64,000 bases of DNA from Alteromonas sp. MMG017 (GTDB lineage: Bacteria > Pseudomonadota > Gammaproteobacteria > Enterobacterales > Alteromonadaceae): positions 310,001 through 374,000 of the forward strand of contig NZ_JAGJDY010000002.1 of assembly GCF_018100795.1 (NCBI RefSeq), written 5' to 3'. The translations under genes and the position numbers were made by a program. The number at the start of each line of letters is the position of its first letter. The stretch's first letter is position 1. The notes beneath the pieces were generated by a model, which was given only the letters and a program-made list of their open reading frames with translations, did not search any database and was not told where the DNA came from. Shown piece after piece: positions 10,401 through 18,821 of this stretch.

Positions 10401-10474
10401 CTATTCTTACGCTTATTGCCGTACCTGTACTGTATAGCATCCTGTTTAAAGTGAGTTATCGAAAAGCCAGTTAA
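7430..10474 (+). CDS. RND efflux transporter permease subunit (AcrB superfamily)
   Basis: A 1014-residue RND pump with 12 predicted membrane helices and two periplasmic loops. TM4 carries GMLVDNAIVVAEG, so the relay pair is D402-N403 and not Asp-Asp. TM10 carries GMLIKNAIVLIEE with the lysine (K922) that AcrB also has. This makes its proton relay different from that of the pump at 787, which keeps Asp-Asp but lacks the Lys. It forms an operon with the adaptor at 6353 under the TetR protein at 5567. Probably exports drugs, solvents or other amphiphiles; the substrate is not predictable. Confidence 0.94.
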   Translation: MDIARYSIDKPVNVWLMVVILLLGGIIAMTNIGRLEDPEFTIKQVKVYTSYSGAGAEKVEREITEPLEIAIQQMPQLKKLTSISSPALSEITVEVKSNYDSNELPQIWDELRKRLRDAATSLPTGAQDPVVFDDFGDVYGLYYALSAPDFTTSELREFARLIRRDLLTTEGVAKVTVSGVQTEQIVAYVNPYQLAGLGISFPDLTSLFEDNLRPFNGGRVLVDEKNVRLIVERAPDKIKEISNLSLVIPGTNRSIRVSDVATLKLEPADIQSQLIRYNGEEALTVSVSALSNVNIVDVGTRVNAKVDDLLNTLPVGITLTPIYDQASVVDESVDGFIANLVMSVVVVTLTLCLFMGWRSGVVVGMVLLVTVLGTILIMWLMDIQLQRISLGAMVIAMGMLVDNAIVVAEGMMLRMATGASAKDAASFIVKRTQWPLLGATVIGIAAFSGIGLSDDATGEFLYSLFAVVLVSLMMSWVLAVTLVPVLGELVFRKGVKQTDGNEPTLMQRWFTKTLTGALKLRWVTMAVLFVITVVAYGSFGMVKQGFFPPSNAPLFFVHYWGPQDRDIRATEKIIKEAEQRILAQENVTAVTTIIGQGADRFTLTYAPKSANENYGFFMIRVNELENIPAVQEKLSGLLDNIDLDADFYQERMQFGPGSGAKLEARFSGPDAEVLRTLAEEAKGMMLADGNIKDVRHNWREKGVAINTQYDNYNAGIAGVSHSDFSQTVQYASSGLRLGSVQDGDYAYSIVAKMGHPDDTAIQSVRESQVWSSQQRQYVPFTQVSSGLDIVTEELRIHRQDRLRTITVEAEPGDNETAAKAFARIRPQIEAMDIPAGYALEWGGEFESSSDAQAALGAGLPVGFLVMFIISVLLFGHARQPLIIWLVVPMAIVGVVTGLLSTNMPFGFMSLLGFLSLFGMLIKNAIVLIEEIDLQIEEGLEIRKAIVEATLSRLRPVTLAALTTILGMAPLLFDAFFADMAVTIMGGLTFATILTLIAVPVLYSILFKVSYRKAS

Positions 10475-10502
10475 CTTGTTCACTGTAAACTAGGAAAGGA
10501 TC

Positions 10503-10532
10503 AAAAAAGGTGCGTTTATACGCACCTTTTTT
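10503..10532. terminator. Bidirectional terminator between the RND operon and the CBS gene
   Basis: A 12-bp perfect stem AAAAAAGGTGCG (10503-10514) pairs with 10521-10532. The A-run and T-run on either side let it work on both strands. The flanking genes are convergent. Confidence 0.9.
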
Positions 10533-10585
10533 ATTGATGTAACCATCGTTGATTATATGGTTTTCACAACGTATAGCATGAGCCT

Positions 10586-11008
10586 CTACCCTTTCTTAGC
10601 ATTCACCCTTGCTTCCATAAAGCGCATGACATCTCGCCAAGAAACAATGCCCACAGGGCAGCGTTTCTCATCAATAATGGGAATGCAGGAAATCTTGTTT
10701 TCGTTGAATAATGAAATTGCGCTAACAATAGAGTCGCTTGCAGAAAGGGTTAACACATTTCGCGTCATAATTTGGTGCGCTTTCTTTTCCAATGTCGCTT
10801 TGTCACGAAAGCGCTCATTAACCGTATTTGCAAAAGGGCTTGTCGCCTTTAACACGTCGCGGTCTGAAATGATGCCTTGCAGTTGATTCTGATGCACGAC
10901 GACTAAATGATGAAACCCCGTTTCGGCGAACAAGGTTTGTATCAACTCTAGGCTATCATCCATGTGCACACTGACCACACGAGTAGACATAATATGGGAC
11001 AAGCTCAT
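10586..11008 (-). CDS. CBS domain protein
   Basis: A 140-residue protein made of two CBS motifs and nothing else. Each motif has the typical start (IMSTRVVSVHMDDSLELI near residues 6-23; IMTRNVLTLSASDSIVSAI near 80-98) and end (LQGIISDRDVLKA; CPVGIVSWRDVMRFM). Tandem CBS pairs (Bateman modules) usually bind adenine nucleotides and regulate a partner; none is obvious here. Monocistronic, convergent with the RND operon. Confidence 0.88.
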   Translation of the reverse strand: MSLSHIMSTRVVSVHMDDSLELIQTLFAETGFHHLVVVHQNQLQGIISDRDVLKATSPFANTVNERFRDKATLEKKAHQIMTRNVLTLSASDSIVSAISLFNENKISCIPIIDEKRCPVGIVSWRDVMRFMEARVNAKKG

Positions 11009-11100
11009 GGTATTCCTTTTACTCTTACGTTAATTCTAGCGATTCCTGCTTTGCTAAATAAGGGCGCAGCGTGCGATATTGCTGCCCCCCAACTCTTAGC

Positions 11101-12111
11101 TTAAATGCTCACGCAAATTTTACCAAAGTGTTTACCCGATTCCTCAAAAGCAAACGCATCAGATAGTCTTTCAAGGGCGAATGTAGTATCAACCACAGGC
11201 TTAAAGTTCATGCATTCCAAGGCACTGACAAAGTCCCACTGGTCTTTATTACTCCCCACAATGATGCCAGTTAACCTAATTTGCTTTCGCATAAGGGTAG
11301 CCGTTGGAATATCGCCCTTAATACCGGTTAAAACACCAATAAGTACAATACTTCCCCCTACTCTACAGGCATGAATAGATTGGCCTAAAGTGGCTGGCCC
11401 ACCAACTTCAACCACGTGGTCGACACCTTTTCCGCCAGTCCATTTGGCAACGGTTTTGCCCCACTTTTCGTCCGTTTTATAGTTAACTGTGAAATCTGCA
11501 CCCAAGGCCTTTGCTTTCTCTAATTTATCATCTGAGCTTGAGGTTATTGCTACTTTCGCCCCCATTGCTTTGGCAATTTGAAGCGCATAGATAGACACAC
11601 CTCCAGTGCCCAACAACAGAACCGTATCGCCTGCTTTCAAGCCACCTTCAACCACTAGAGCCCGCCACGCAGTTAGTCCTGCTGTTGTAATAGTAGCCGC
11701 TTCTTCGTGAGACCACCCTGAAGGTGCTTTAGTAAACCATTGCTGCGGCTTTACCACGACCTCCTGGGCGTAACCGTCGATACCATCTCCGGGGGTGCGA
11801 CTAAAATCACCCACCGTTGGTGCGCCGCTTAACCAATCAGGAAAGAAGGTAGAAACCACATGGTCGCCTGGAACAAACTGTGTAACGTCTTCCCCTACTT
11901 CTACAACGACGCCCGCGCCGTCAGACATAGGAATGCGGTCACCCTCTGTGGGAATAGCGCCTGTCGCGACGCTGTAATCATGATAATTTAAAGAGCTAGC
12001 ATGGATCCTTACTTTAATTTCGTCATTGCCGACGACGGTTGGCTCTGTTTCGTTTGCGCAGTAGAGCGACGCTAAGCCTTCACTGTTGTCTTTCAAACGC
12101 ATTACTTTCAT
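11101..12111 (-). CDS. Zinc-type alcohol dehydrogenase / quinone oxidoreductase-like MDR protein
   Basis: A 336-residue medium-chain dehydrogenase/reductase. The GroES-like N-terminal domain runs to about residue 125 (SLNYHDYSVATG; PMSDGAGVVVEVGEDV). The Rossmann domain has a VLLLGTGGVSIYALQIAKA motif near 163-181. The cysteines of the structural zinc site are missing, so it belongs to the branch of NAD(P)H-dependent oxidoreductases that lack zinc or keep little of it. Substrate unknown. The next gene, at 13486, is also an MDR protein but not a close copy. Confidence 0.88.
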   Translation of the reverse strand: MKVMRLKDNSEGLASLYCANETEPTVVGNDEIKVRIHASSLNYHDYSVATGAIPTEGDRIPMSDGAGVVVEVGEDVTQFVPGDHVVSTFFPDWLSGAPTVGDFSRTPGDGIDGYAQEVVVKPQQWFTKAPSGWSHEEAATITTAGLTAWRALVVEGGLKAGDTVLLLGTGGVSIYALQIAKAMGAKVAITSSSDDKLEKAKALGADFTVNYKTDEKWGKTVAKWTGGKGVDHVVEVGGPATLGQSIHACRVGGSIVLIGVLTGIKGDIPTATLMRKQIRLTGIIVGSNKDQWDFVSALECMNFKPVVDTTFALERLSDAFAFEESGKHFGKICVSI

Positions 12112-12490
12112 AAGATTTCCTTCCTGATTAGCAAGTGAAGATAGTTTAGGGGATGTTTACAGTTGCGAGTACAAAATACCAATAGCGCTAAAAAAGGCGC
12201 AACGCAACAAATGAACATAAGTAAATATGACCTCTTGATTAGTACAAACATGAGGATATTGACGATTAATTAAAGGCGAGAGGAAAAATAAAAACCCCTT
12301 GGCGAGCATAAGTGCCAACGCCAAGGGTAAAAGTGCGCAAAGGGAAAGCACTTAGGAGAGCACTTAGGGAAAGTAATGGTACAAATTTAAAAGTTAATAC
12401 AAAAACTTATATTAGAGCTGATGTAATTGCTTATACATAAACTCTTACAAGCTCTCGTAGAATAGCTAGGTCAAAGCCAGTCACAAGTGC
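12112..12490. other. Intergenic stretch between two MDR genes
   Basis: About 380 bases between two genes on the minus strand. It should hold the promoter of the 11101-12111 gene and contains the terminator at 12282-12327. A 64-codon minus-strand frame here runs through that hairpin and looks non-coding. Confidence 0.5.
12282..12327 (-). terminator. Rho-independent terminator of the 12491-13486 gene
   Basis: A 9-bp perfect inverted repeat, CCCTTGGCG (12296-12304) and CGCCAAGGG (12319-12327), with a 14-base loop. On the minus strand it is followed by a TTTTTATTTTT tract, so it ends transcription coming from the oxidoreductase gene upstream on that strand. Confidence 0.8.
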
Positions 12491-13486
12491 TTAAGAGGCT
12501 ACATCAATAACGATTTTGCCCATAGCCTTGCCGCTTGCTAAGCGCGCATGTGCATCACCCGCTTGCTCAAGGGTAAACGTCTCGCTATCTAATACTGGAG
12601 TTAACGCGCCTGCATCAACAATACCTGTAATAGCGCGTAATATCGCTCCGTGATTTTCACGTTTGTAGTTGTGGATCATAGGGATAAGCATGAACACAAC
12701 ATGTAAACTCAAGCCTTTGAAATGCACAGGGGTAAGATCTGTTTCAATAAACGACACCGTCGTCGCCACTTGCCCGCATAATTTTGCCGCTTCAAAAGAG
12801 TTGGGTAAGTTACCGCCACCCACAGAATCATAAACCACATCGAAACCAGCACCATCGGTATGCTTAGCGACGTAATCAGCCACTTTTTCTGAGCGAAAAT
12901 CAATGTAAGTCGCACCGAGCTTTTCAATCAGTGAAGCTTGTTCATCTGAGCCGCCAGTAGCAAATACAGTCGCACCAAAGTGACGAGCCATTTGAATAGC
13001 AAGATGACCTACGCCGCCAGCGCCGCCATGCACTAATACGTTTTGCCCTTTTGCGGTTTGCGCGCGGGTTAAGCCCTCATACGCAGTAATGCCAACCAAA
13101 GGTAGGGCGGCTGCTTCACGCATCGACAACGATTTAGGCTTAGGTGCAATAAGACGAACATCGGCTAACATTAATTCAGCTAAGGCACCTTGCAAGTCGG
13201 CTAGACCACCTGCGCAACCATAAACTTCATCACCTACGCTAAAGTTATCTACGTCTTCTCCAACGGCTTCAACTGTACCGGCGAAATCCATACCCAACAC
13301 ACCGCCGGGTAGTTTAGGAGAAAATGGTAGGTCTTGACCCATTTCACGTATCATGGTGTCTACTGTATTCACGCTGGTTGCCGCAATACGCACAATGACG
13401 TGTCCCGCTTTAAGTCGTGGTGCACCTATCTCAGCTGCATTAAATACTTCAGGACCGCCAAATTCGTTAATAACCATTGCTTTCAT
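12491..13486 (-). CDS. Zinc-dependent alcohol dehydrogenase family protein (quinone oxidoreductase-like)
   Basis: A 331-residue MDR protein. I place the start at 13486 (MKAMVINEFGGPEVF), which has a GAGG ribosome site 9 bases upstream; the frame continues 26 codons further up but only as non-conserved sequence. The GroES-like domain (KLPGGVLGMDFAGTVEAVGE) is followed by a Rossmann fold with VHGGAGGVGHLAIQMARHF near residue 143. Probably an NADPH-dependent quinone or enone reductase in the cytoplasm. The divergent LysR at 13597 is the likely regulator; LysR plus quinone oxidoreductase is a common electrophile-response pair. Confidence 0.9.
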   Translation of the reverse strand: MKAMVINEFGGPEVFNAAEIGAPRLKAGHVIVRIAATSVNTVDTMIREMGQDLPFSPKLPGGVLGMDFAGTVEAVGEDVDNFSVGDEVYGCAGGLADLQGALAELMLADVRLIAPKPKSLSMREAAALPLVGITAYEGLTRAQTAKGQNVLVHGGAGGVGHLAIQMARHFGATVFATGGSDEQASLIEKLGATYIDFRSEKVADYVAKHTDGAGFDVVYDSVGGGNLPNSFEAAKLCGQVATTVSFIETDLTPVHFKGLSLHVVFMLIPMIHNYKRENHGAILRAITGIVDAGALTPVLDSETFTLEQAGDAHARLASGKAMGKIVIDVAS

Positions 13487-13596
13487 GTGAGTTAGCCTCG
13501 TTGCGTTAAGTTCGAGACTAATAATAGCCACTAGCCAGGCATATGATAATTGGGTTATAAACACATACAGTTTTTAGATTTTATTGATAATCCATT

Positions 13597-14514
13597 ATGA
13601 ACATCGATCACCTTAAGCTTTTTGTACGTATCGCCAATACCAATAACATCAGTGTGGCTGGACGTGAATTGAATGTTTCACCGGCCGTGGCCAGCGCTCA
13701 CATCAATAAATTGGAAGAAAATTTGGGTGTGCGACTTATTCACCGCACCACGCGTAAAGTGTCGTTAACCGATGAAGGAAAACTTTTTCTACCTCACGCT
13801 GAAGAAGTGTTATCAAGTATTGAAATAGCCCAAGCTGCCGTTGGGGTTGGCTCGCAAACGCCACAAGGTACATTGCGAGTAACCGCGCCAGCTTCTTTTG
13901 GTCGCCTACACTTGGTACCTGCAATGGAAGAATTCTTAGCAGCGTATCCGCAGTTAAATATCGATTTTAGATTCAGTGACAGTATTTTAGATTTGATTGA
14001 AGGTGGGTTTGATGTAGCTATTCGTGATGCGGTGCTTAAAGACTCTAACCTACACGCAAGAAAGCTGGCTGATGACAAGCGAATTATTGTAGCGTCACCG
14101 GATTATATTAAGAAGTATGGCGAACCGAAAACCCCGCAAGAAATAACAGAACATGCAGCTGTCAATCTTATGGGTTTAGAAACATGGGAGTTTAATACCC
14201 CACAAGGCGTAGTATCAATAAAGCCCAAAACGCGAATTCGTATGGACAATGGTGAAGCGGTTCGCGACGCAGCCATTGGCGGTATCGGCATAACCCTTAC
14301 GGCCACCTGGTGTAGCTACCCGTATCTTCAAAGCGGACAACTGGTTCAAGTATTAAAAGATTACCCATTAACGGCCGAGTGCGCACTGTGGGCAGTATAT
14401 CCAAGCAACCGTTTATTAGCACCCAAAGTACGCGCCTTTATCGACTTTCTAAGGGAACGATACAGTGGCGAACCTTACTGGGATAAAGCGCTACGAGAAG
14501 CGGGTCTTTCATAA
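13597..14514 (+). CDS. LysR family transcriptional regulator
   Basis: A 305-residue LysR regulator of the CrgA/AaeR-like type. The HTH lies at residues 3-60 (DHLKLFVRIANTNNISVAG, then VASAHINKLEENLGVRLIHR). The effector domain carries the usual GTLRVTAPASFGRLHLVPA and IDFRFSDSILDLIEGGFDVA segments. It is divergent from the MDR oxidoreductase at 12491-13486 with 110 bases between the starts, so it probably controls that gene and itself. Confidence 0.94.
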   Translation: MNIDHLKLFVRIANTNNISVAGRELNVSPAVASAHINKLEENLGVRLIHRTTRKVSLTDEGKLFLPHAEEVLSSIEIAQAAVGVGSQTPQGTLRVTAPASFGRLHLVPAMEEFLAAYPQLNIDFRFSDSILDLIEGGFDVAIRDAVLKDSNLHARKLADDKRIIVASPDYIKKYGEPKTPQEITEHAAVNLMGLETWEFNTPQGVVSIKPKTRIRMDNGEAVRDAAIGGIGITLTATWCSYPYLQSGQLVQVLKDYPLTAECALWAVYPSNRLLAPKVRAFIDFLRERYSGEPYWDKALREAGLS

Positions 14515-14520
14515 AAAACA

Positions 14521-14552
14521 AAAAACCACAGTATATACACTGTGGTTTTTTT
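14521..14552. terminator. Bidirectional terminator after the LysR gene
   Basis: The 12-bp stem AAAAACCACAGT (14521-14532) pairs with 14539-14550 around a 6-base loop, with A and T runs on both sides. It separates the LysR gene from the convergent cytochrome b561 gene. Confidence 0.9.
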
Positions 14553-14617
14553 AAACACGATGGAAGTGTTGCTAGCCTTTGTAGATAGCCTAGGGCTTAA
14601 AGCTTAGGCGTTAACGT

Positions 14618-15178
14618 CTAGATGCTTTTGCCCAACATGCGTTTTAACGTGCCGTCTTTGTCCATAATATGGTGCTTTAATGCGCCGGCAACATGAAGTA
14701 CAACGGCTCCAATCAATACATACCCTAAATAATGGTGTACTGTGCCGCCGAGTTTCGATAGCTCGTAGTTTATTGGCAATGTTTTCTCAGGATCTTCTAC
14801 GCTGAAATTCTGTGCAAACACTTCTAATCCAAATACAGATAAACCATGGCCGCCAAGTACTGAAGTCATAAGCCCTGATATTGGCATAAGCAGTGTGCTA
14901 AGAATGAGTACCCAATGAATCACTTTAGCCACGCCATGTACTAATTTAGAGTAATTTCCTGCTGCCGTGGGCCAACCATTTTTTAACCGCCACGTTGCTC
15001 GAGCCAATGCAATAAATAGCACAATAAAACCAAAAGACTTATGCCATGAAAATACCCAATAAGCGTTTTCTTCTACCATATAAACGCCAGAGGCCAGCAT
15101 GCCAATAATGATTAAGCCAACAAGCCAATGTAGAAATATGGTGGTAGGTGAAAACTTTTGATGTGAATCGTACTGCAT
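14618..15178 (-). CDS. Cytochrome b561 family protein
   Basis: A 186-residue four-helix membrane protein. The start at 15178 has GAGGA 4 bases upstream; the alternative ATG at 15196 would put this ribosome site inside the gene. Heme-ligand histidines are visible in helix 1 (TTIFLHWLVGLIIIG), helix 2 (WHKSFGFIVLF), and helix 4 (LGYVLIGAVVLHVAGALKHH). The CybB/YodB family passes electrons between quinol and other acceptors, and some members act as superoxide:ubiquinone oxidoreductases. Standing next to the catalase gene, a role in oxidant handling is possible but unproven. Confidence 0.9.
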   Translation of the reverse strand: MQYDSHQKFSPTTIFLHWLVGLIIIGMLASGVYMVEENAYWVFSWHKSFGFIVLFIALARATWRLKNGWPTAAGNYSKLVHGVAKVIHWVLILSTLLMPISGLMTSVLGGHGLSVFGLEVFAQNFSVEDPEKTLPINYELSKLGGTVHHYLGYVLIGAVVLHVAGALKHHIMDKDGTLKRMLGKSI

Positions 15179-15595
15179 ATTTTCCTCGGGAAACACGACG
15201 GTTAATAATGTACTTCAATATAGAAGAATTTTGTAATTAGATACTAATACCTTTCTAGAGCCTTACTATTTTTTCAACGCAAACGGTTTTGCATGAATGC
15301 GCAAATTGCTATGGGAAGCTCATAGGCCTTTTTAGGTATTCTAAATTAAAAACTTAATTTAGCACGGGGAAATTTACTTGGATATGGGGGGATACGCGAA
15401 TAACGCGCTCCCCCGTGCTGAATAATAAAGACATAACCCTATCGCTTAAAGCAACGTTGATCTCGCAAAGTTGTTTTAGAACGCTATCTTGGAATAGTTT
15501 TCTAGGAAGACTACCCTAGAAGGCTATCTAGGAATAGTTTTCTAGGAAGACTACCCTAGAAGGCTATCTAGGAAGAGCATGCCGTATTGACGTCC
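15179..15595. other. Intergenic stretch between katE and the cytochrome b561 gene
   Basis: About 417 bases. Besides the tandem repeat at 15484-15577 it contains a 9-bp inverted repeat, AGCACGGGG (15361-15369) and CCCCGTGCT (15411-15419). The arms enclose a smaller GGGG/CCCC and CGCG/CGCG fold. No T-tract follows on either strand, so this is not a standard terminator. Confidence 0.5.
15484..15577. repeat. 40-bp tandem repeat (2.3 copies), each able to form a hairpin
   Basis: Copies start at 15484 and 15524, differ by one base, and a partial third copy starts at 15564. Each full copy contains TTCTAGG, 8 bases, then CCTAGAA (15500-15521 and 15540-15561), a 7-bp stem. It lies just past the catalase stop, so the hairpins would be in the katE transcript's 3' end. 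No long T-run follows. Confidence 0.85.
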
Positions 15596-17665
15596 TTAGC
15601 CTCGAGCCCAAAAACGTATTTCACGAAGCTTTTCGATAAACGCATCGGATTTCATATTTGCGATATCAAGCCATCCATCATCCATAGCGTCACCCAGGCC
15701 AGCCGCTTTAATTAAAGGCATTGCCTCAGCGGTGTAACCTACAAACTTTTGATGAGCCTGTGCATCTGAAATAAAGTCTTTTGCTTCAGGTTTCATTGAT
15801 AGAGATTTTGCACCATCTTCTGAAAGTAACAATAGTACTGCATCGTAAAGCACCGATGGCCCACCATCTATTTTTTGATGCGCCGCGATATGCTTGCCTT
15901 TGCTACATGTCACCCCGCCTACTTTAGGGGCCACTAGTTCGAACATCGCCCCTTCGGCAATAAGCGAATCGATCACATTTGAAAGCGTATCTCCATCAAT
16001 ACCATCTGAAACAAGAATACCTAATTTGCGTCCTTTGAACGTGCTTGGCGGATTTTTCAAAATACTGAGTGCATCAGAGACTGGTAAGTCTTCTCTGGTT
16101 GGCATAGCCGCTTCTGCAGGTTCAGGCATCTCTAAAAAGCCAAGTTCTTGTGCAACGCTCTCTGCTAAGGCCTTATCAACATTCAGTAAATGAGAAACAA
16201 CACGCTCACGAATAGCTAACCGCTCAACCTTCGACAATTCAAATGCGAATGCATCGCGCATATGTTTTTGTTCTGTGTCAGTCTGGCTGATATAAAACTG
16301 TCTTGCTTGACTGTAATGATCCGCAAAGGTTTCTGAACGATAGCGTGTTTTACTGCCTTCCATCGGCTCCGCATGAGATTGATAGCCCGTCTCGGGACAC
16401 GCTCTAGGGTTGCTTTCATCAGCATCCCACGAATTGGGTTCGTAGTTAGCCCGGCCTTTCGGATTTTGCATCGCCATGTGCCCATCTTGCTGAAAATGGC
16501 GCATAGGACATTTGGGTGCATTTATAGGAAGCTGCGTGAAATTTGTACTGCCTAGGCGTTTTAATTGGGTATCTAAGTAGGAAAAATTTCTACCTTGAAG
16601 TAAAGGGTCGTTCGTGAAGTCCATACCCGGCACGATATTTTGGGTACAAAATGCAACTTGTTCGGTTTCTGCAAAGAAGTTATCTACCACTTTGTTCAGC
16701 ACCATTTTGCCTATTATTTTCACAGGTACCTGCTCTTCTGGAATAAGCTTAGTGGCATCCAATACATCAAATTCAAAATTATCTGCAAAGTCTTGGTCAA
16801 ATACCTGAATGCCCAGCTCCCATTCAGGAAAATCACCAGCCTGTAGCGCATTCCACATATCTCGTCGGTGAAAATCAGGATCTGCACCGTTAATTTTCAG
16901 TGCTTCGTTCCATACCACCGATTGCAAACCTTGCTTCGGTTTCCAATGAAATTTAACGTATTTCATTTCACCTTCGGCGTTAATAAACTTAAAGGTGTGC
17001 ACACCAAAGCCTTCCATGAAGCGGAAAGAACGAGGTATGGCGCGATCTGACATGGCCCACATCAACATATGGGTAGATTCTGGCGATAAGCTGGTAAAGT
17101 CCCAAAAGTTGTCATGGGCAGTTTGTGCTTGAGGAAAGCCGCGGTCAGGCTCTTGTTTTGCAGAATGGATCAAGTCAGGGAACTTGATGGCATCTTGGAT
17201 AAAGAAAACGGGAATATTATTACCCACTAAATCCCAGTTACCTTGTTGAGTGTAAAATTTTACGGCAAACCCGCGTACGTCTCTAGCTAAGTCTGGTGAA
17301 CCTTTATTACCAGCAACGGTAGAAAAGCGCGTGAATACAGGCGTTTTTTCGCCTTTGCGCTGGAAAATATCTGCTGAGGTAATATCTGACAATGATTCGT
17401 AAGTTTCAAAATACCCGTGGGCCCCAAAGCCTCTAGCATGCACCACACGCTCGGGAATTCGCTCGTGATCGAAGTGAAAAATCTTTTCTCTAAGTACGTG
17501 GTCTTCTAAAACGGTAGGCCCTCGCTGGCCCGCTTTAAGAGAATTTTGATCGTCGTGGACGGGGCAACCTTGCGCCGTCGTCATAGTAGGGTGTCCATTA
17601 CCCGCGGTTTGATGCAACTCTCCGCCTTTTCCTTTCTGTCCTTGGTATTTAAACGATTCAGCCAT
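15596..17665 (-). CDS. katE: Large-subunit catalase (HPII type)
   Basis: A 689-residue heme catalase that splits hydrogen peroxide to water and oxygen in the cytoplasm. The core shows the catalytic His76 ([12 protein letters not shown]), the GNN motif at 148-150 (active-site Asn) followed by [13 protein letters not shown], and the heme-Tyr region [14 protein letters not shown]. About residues 535-689 form the extra C-terminal class-I glutamine-amidotransferase-like domain ([11 protein letters not shown]) that marks the large-subunit HPII class; E. coli KatE is 753 long. Ribosome site AAGGAA precedes the ATG. Monocistronic, with hairpin repeats just downstream. Confidence 0.96.
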   Translation of the reverse strand: MAESFKYQGQKGKGGELHQTAGNGHPTMTTAQGCPVHDDQNSLKAGQRGPTVLEDHVLREKIFHFDHERIPERVVHARGFGAHGYFETYESLSDITSADIFQRKGEKTPVFTRFSTVAGNKGSPDLARDVRGFAVKFYTQQGNWDLVGNNIPVFFIQDAIKFPDLIHSAKQEPDRGFPQAQTAHDNFWDFTSLSPESTHMLMWAMSDRAIPRSFRFMEGFGVHTFKFINAEGEMKYVKFHWKPKQGLQSVVWNEALKINGADPDFHRRDMWNALQAGDFPEWELGIQVFDQDFADNFEFDVLDATKLIPEEQVPVKIIGKMVLNKVVDNFFAETEQVAFCTQNIVPGMDFTNDPLLQGRNFSYLDTQLKRLGSTNFTQLPINAPKCPMRHFQQDGHMAMQNPKGRANYEPNSWDADESNPRACPETGYQSHAEPMEGSKTRYRSETFADHYSQARQFYISQTDTEQKHMRDAFAFELSKVERLAIRERVVSHLLNVDKALAESVAQELGFLEMPEPAEAAMPTREDLPVSDALSILKNPPSTFKGRKLGILVSDGIDGDTLSNVIDSLIAEGAMFELVAPKVGGVTCSKGKHIAAHQKIDGGPSVLYDAVLLLLSEDGAKSLSMKPEAKDFISDAQAHQKFVGYTAEAMPLIKAAGLGDAMDDGWLDIANMKSDAFIEKLREIRFWARG

Positions 17666-18014
17666 TTCAGTTCCTTATAGAGATAACCTAATTGATTGCG
17701 TTGTAACAACGGCTTAGGATGAAACATGCATGTTTCAGAACTGTATGAAGCAAGGAGAATTCCACATTAAAATTATTAAACAAAATTAACAAGTTACGTG
17801 TTCACCCACTTTTAATCGTTAGAATAATTACAAATAGAGGGAATATTTTACAGGGGATATAGGAGGCGATAACAACCCGAGTGAGATGGCAATGGCAATA
17901 GCAATAGCAATGAGAATAAAGAGGGAGAAAACTAAAGTAAAAAAATGCCGAATAGGTAAAACACACCAAGTAACCTGATGTGCTCTACTCAAACATGCTG
18001 ATTTTAGATAAATT
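17666..18014. other. Intergenic stretch upstream of katE, with a hexanucleotide repeat
   Basis: About 350 bases. It should hold the katE promoter. A GCAAT(G/A) hexamer is repeated four times at 17889-17912. The SDR terminator lies at 17957-17982. No gene seen. Confidence 0.5.
17957..17982 (-). terminator. Probable terminator of the LLM-SDR operon
   Basis: On the minus strand, CACATCAGG, a 3-base loop and CTTGGTGTG form a 9-bp RNA stem with two G-U pairs, followed by TTTTACC. The wobble pairs make it work on this strand only, which is the direction of the SDR gene ending at 18015. Confidence 0.6.
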
Positions 18015-18821
18015 TTAACTAAAGTGACTAGCTACAATAGATTCAATCACGTTAACTAATTGCTCTCTATTTGCTGAGTTTTCACCAAATGGATGTGCAG
18101 GCGCAAACTGATTGTTGTCATTATCGAAATATTCACCTTTCACGTTAGCAAACCTATCACCAAGCGCAGCTTCCACAAATATTTTCGCACCAATTGCCAA
18201 ATCGCCACCGGCTACCCCATAGGCTTCCTTCACCATTTTACTCCCAAGCAAAGATTTAGGGTTAACAGATACAAACAATGGCCCTGTTGTCTCATATTTT
18301 TCGGCAAAAAAGCGTGTCCACATGGTAATAGCAAGCTTGCTTTGTGCGTATGCCATACCATCACTCATAGAAGGACCTTGACTTAGCAGGTCAAAATTAA
18401 CAGGGGCTTGGGCTGCAGATGACACGTTTACTACTCGCCCACCACTTGGCATAAGTGGTAACAAACGTTTGGTAATGATGAACGGCGCAATCGTATTTAC
18501 CATGAAGCGTACGTCTAAGCCTGCGCTTGTTTCAATTGCAGGAGAATGAAACACCCCAGCATTGTTAATAATAACGTCTATAACTGAAAAAGCGTCTGCC
18601 ACTCGAGAAGCAAAATTATCTACTGCTTTAAAGTCGCTTAAATCTGCCACGAACCCAGTAACCTGTATTGCAGGATAATCGGCACATAGCATTTGTTCTA
18701 CATGCTTTAATTTGTCGGCACTTCTTCCGTGAATGATCAAATTATGCCCTTCGTGAGCTAATAATTTAACGGTTTCAAGACCAATGCCGTCGGTCGCGCC
18801 TGTCACTAATATTGTTTTCAT
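18015..18821 (-). CDS. SDR family NAD(P)-dependent oxidoreductase
   Basis: A 268-residue short-chain dehydrogenase/reductase. The cofactor motif TGATDGIG is at residues 7-14, NNAG is near 88-91, the catalytic Ser in VVNVSSAAQ, and the YxxxK pair in YAQSKLAI. The acidic residue that would select NAD is replaced by a basic context (IIHGRS), which suggests NADPH. Its start overlaps the stop of the LLM oxidoreductase gene by 4 bases (ATGA), so the two are translationally coupled and probably act on the same compound. The substrate is unknown. Confidence 0.9.
   Translation of the reverse strand: MKTILVTGATDGIGLETVKLLAHEGHNLIIHGRSADKLKHVEQMLCADYPAIQVTGFVADLSDFKAVDNFASRVADAFSVIDVIINNAGVFHSPAIETSAGLDVRFMVNTIAPFIITKRLLPLMPSGGRVVNVSSAAQAPVNFDLLSQGPSMSDGMAYAQSKLAITMWTRFFAEKYETTGPLFVSVNPKSLLGSKMVKEAYGVAGGDLAIGAKIFVEAALGDRFANVKGEYFDNDNNQFAPAHPFGENSANREQLVNVIESIVASHFS

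Noticed and set aside
12157..12351. 64-codon minus-strand frame upstream of the MDR gene
   Set aside because: It runs through the terminator hairpin at 12296-12327, is hydrophobic low-complexity sequence and has no family resemblance or ribosome site.
15484..15577. Repeats after katE as a CRISPR array
   Set aside because: The units are directly adjacent with no unique spacers, and no cas genes are nearby.
17889..17912. GCAATG/GCAATA hexamer repeat as a regulatory phase-variable site
   Set aside because: Only four copies, and it lies more than 200 bases upstream of katE and outside any coding frame.
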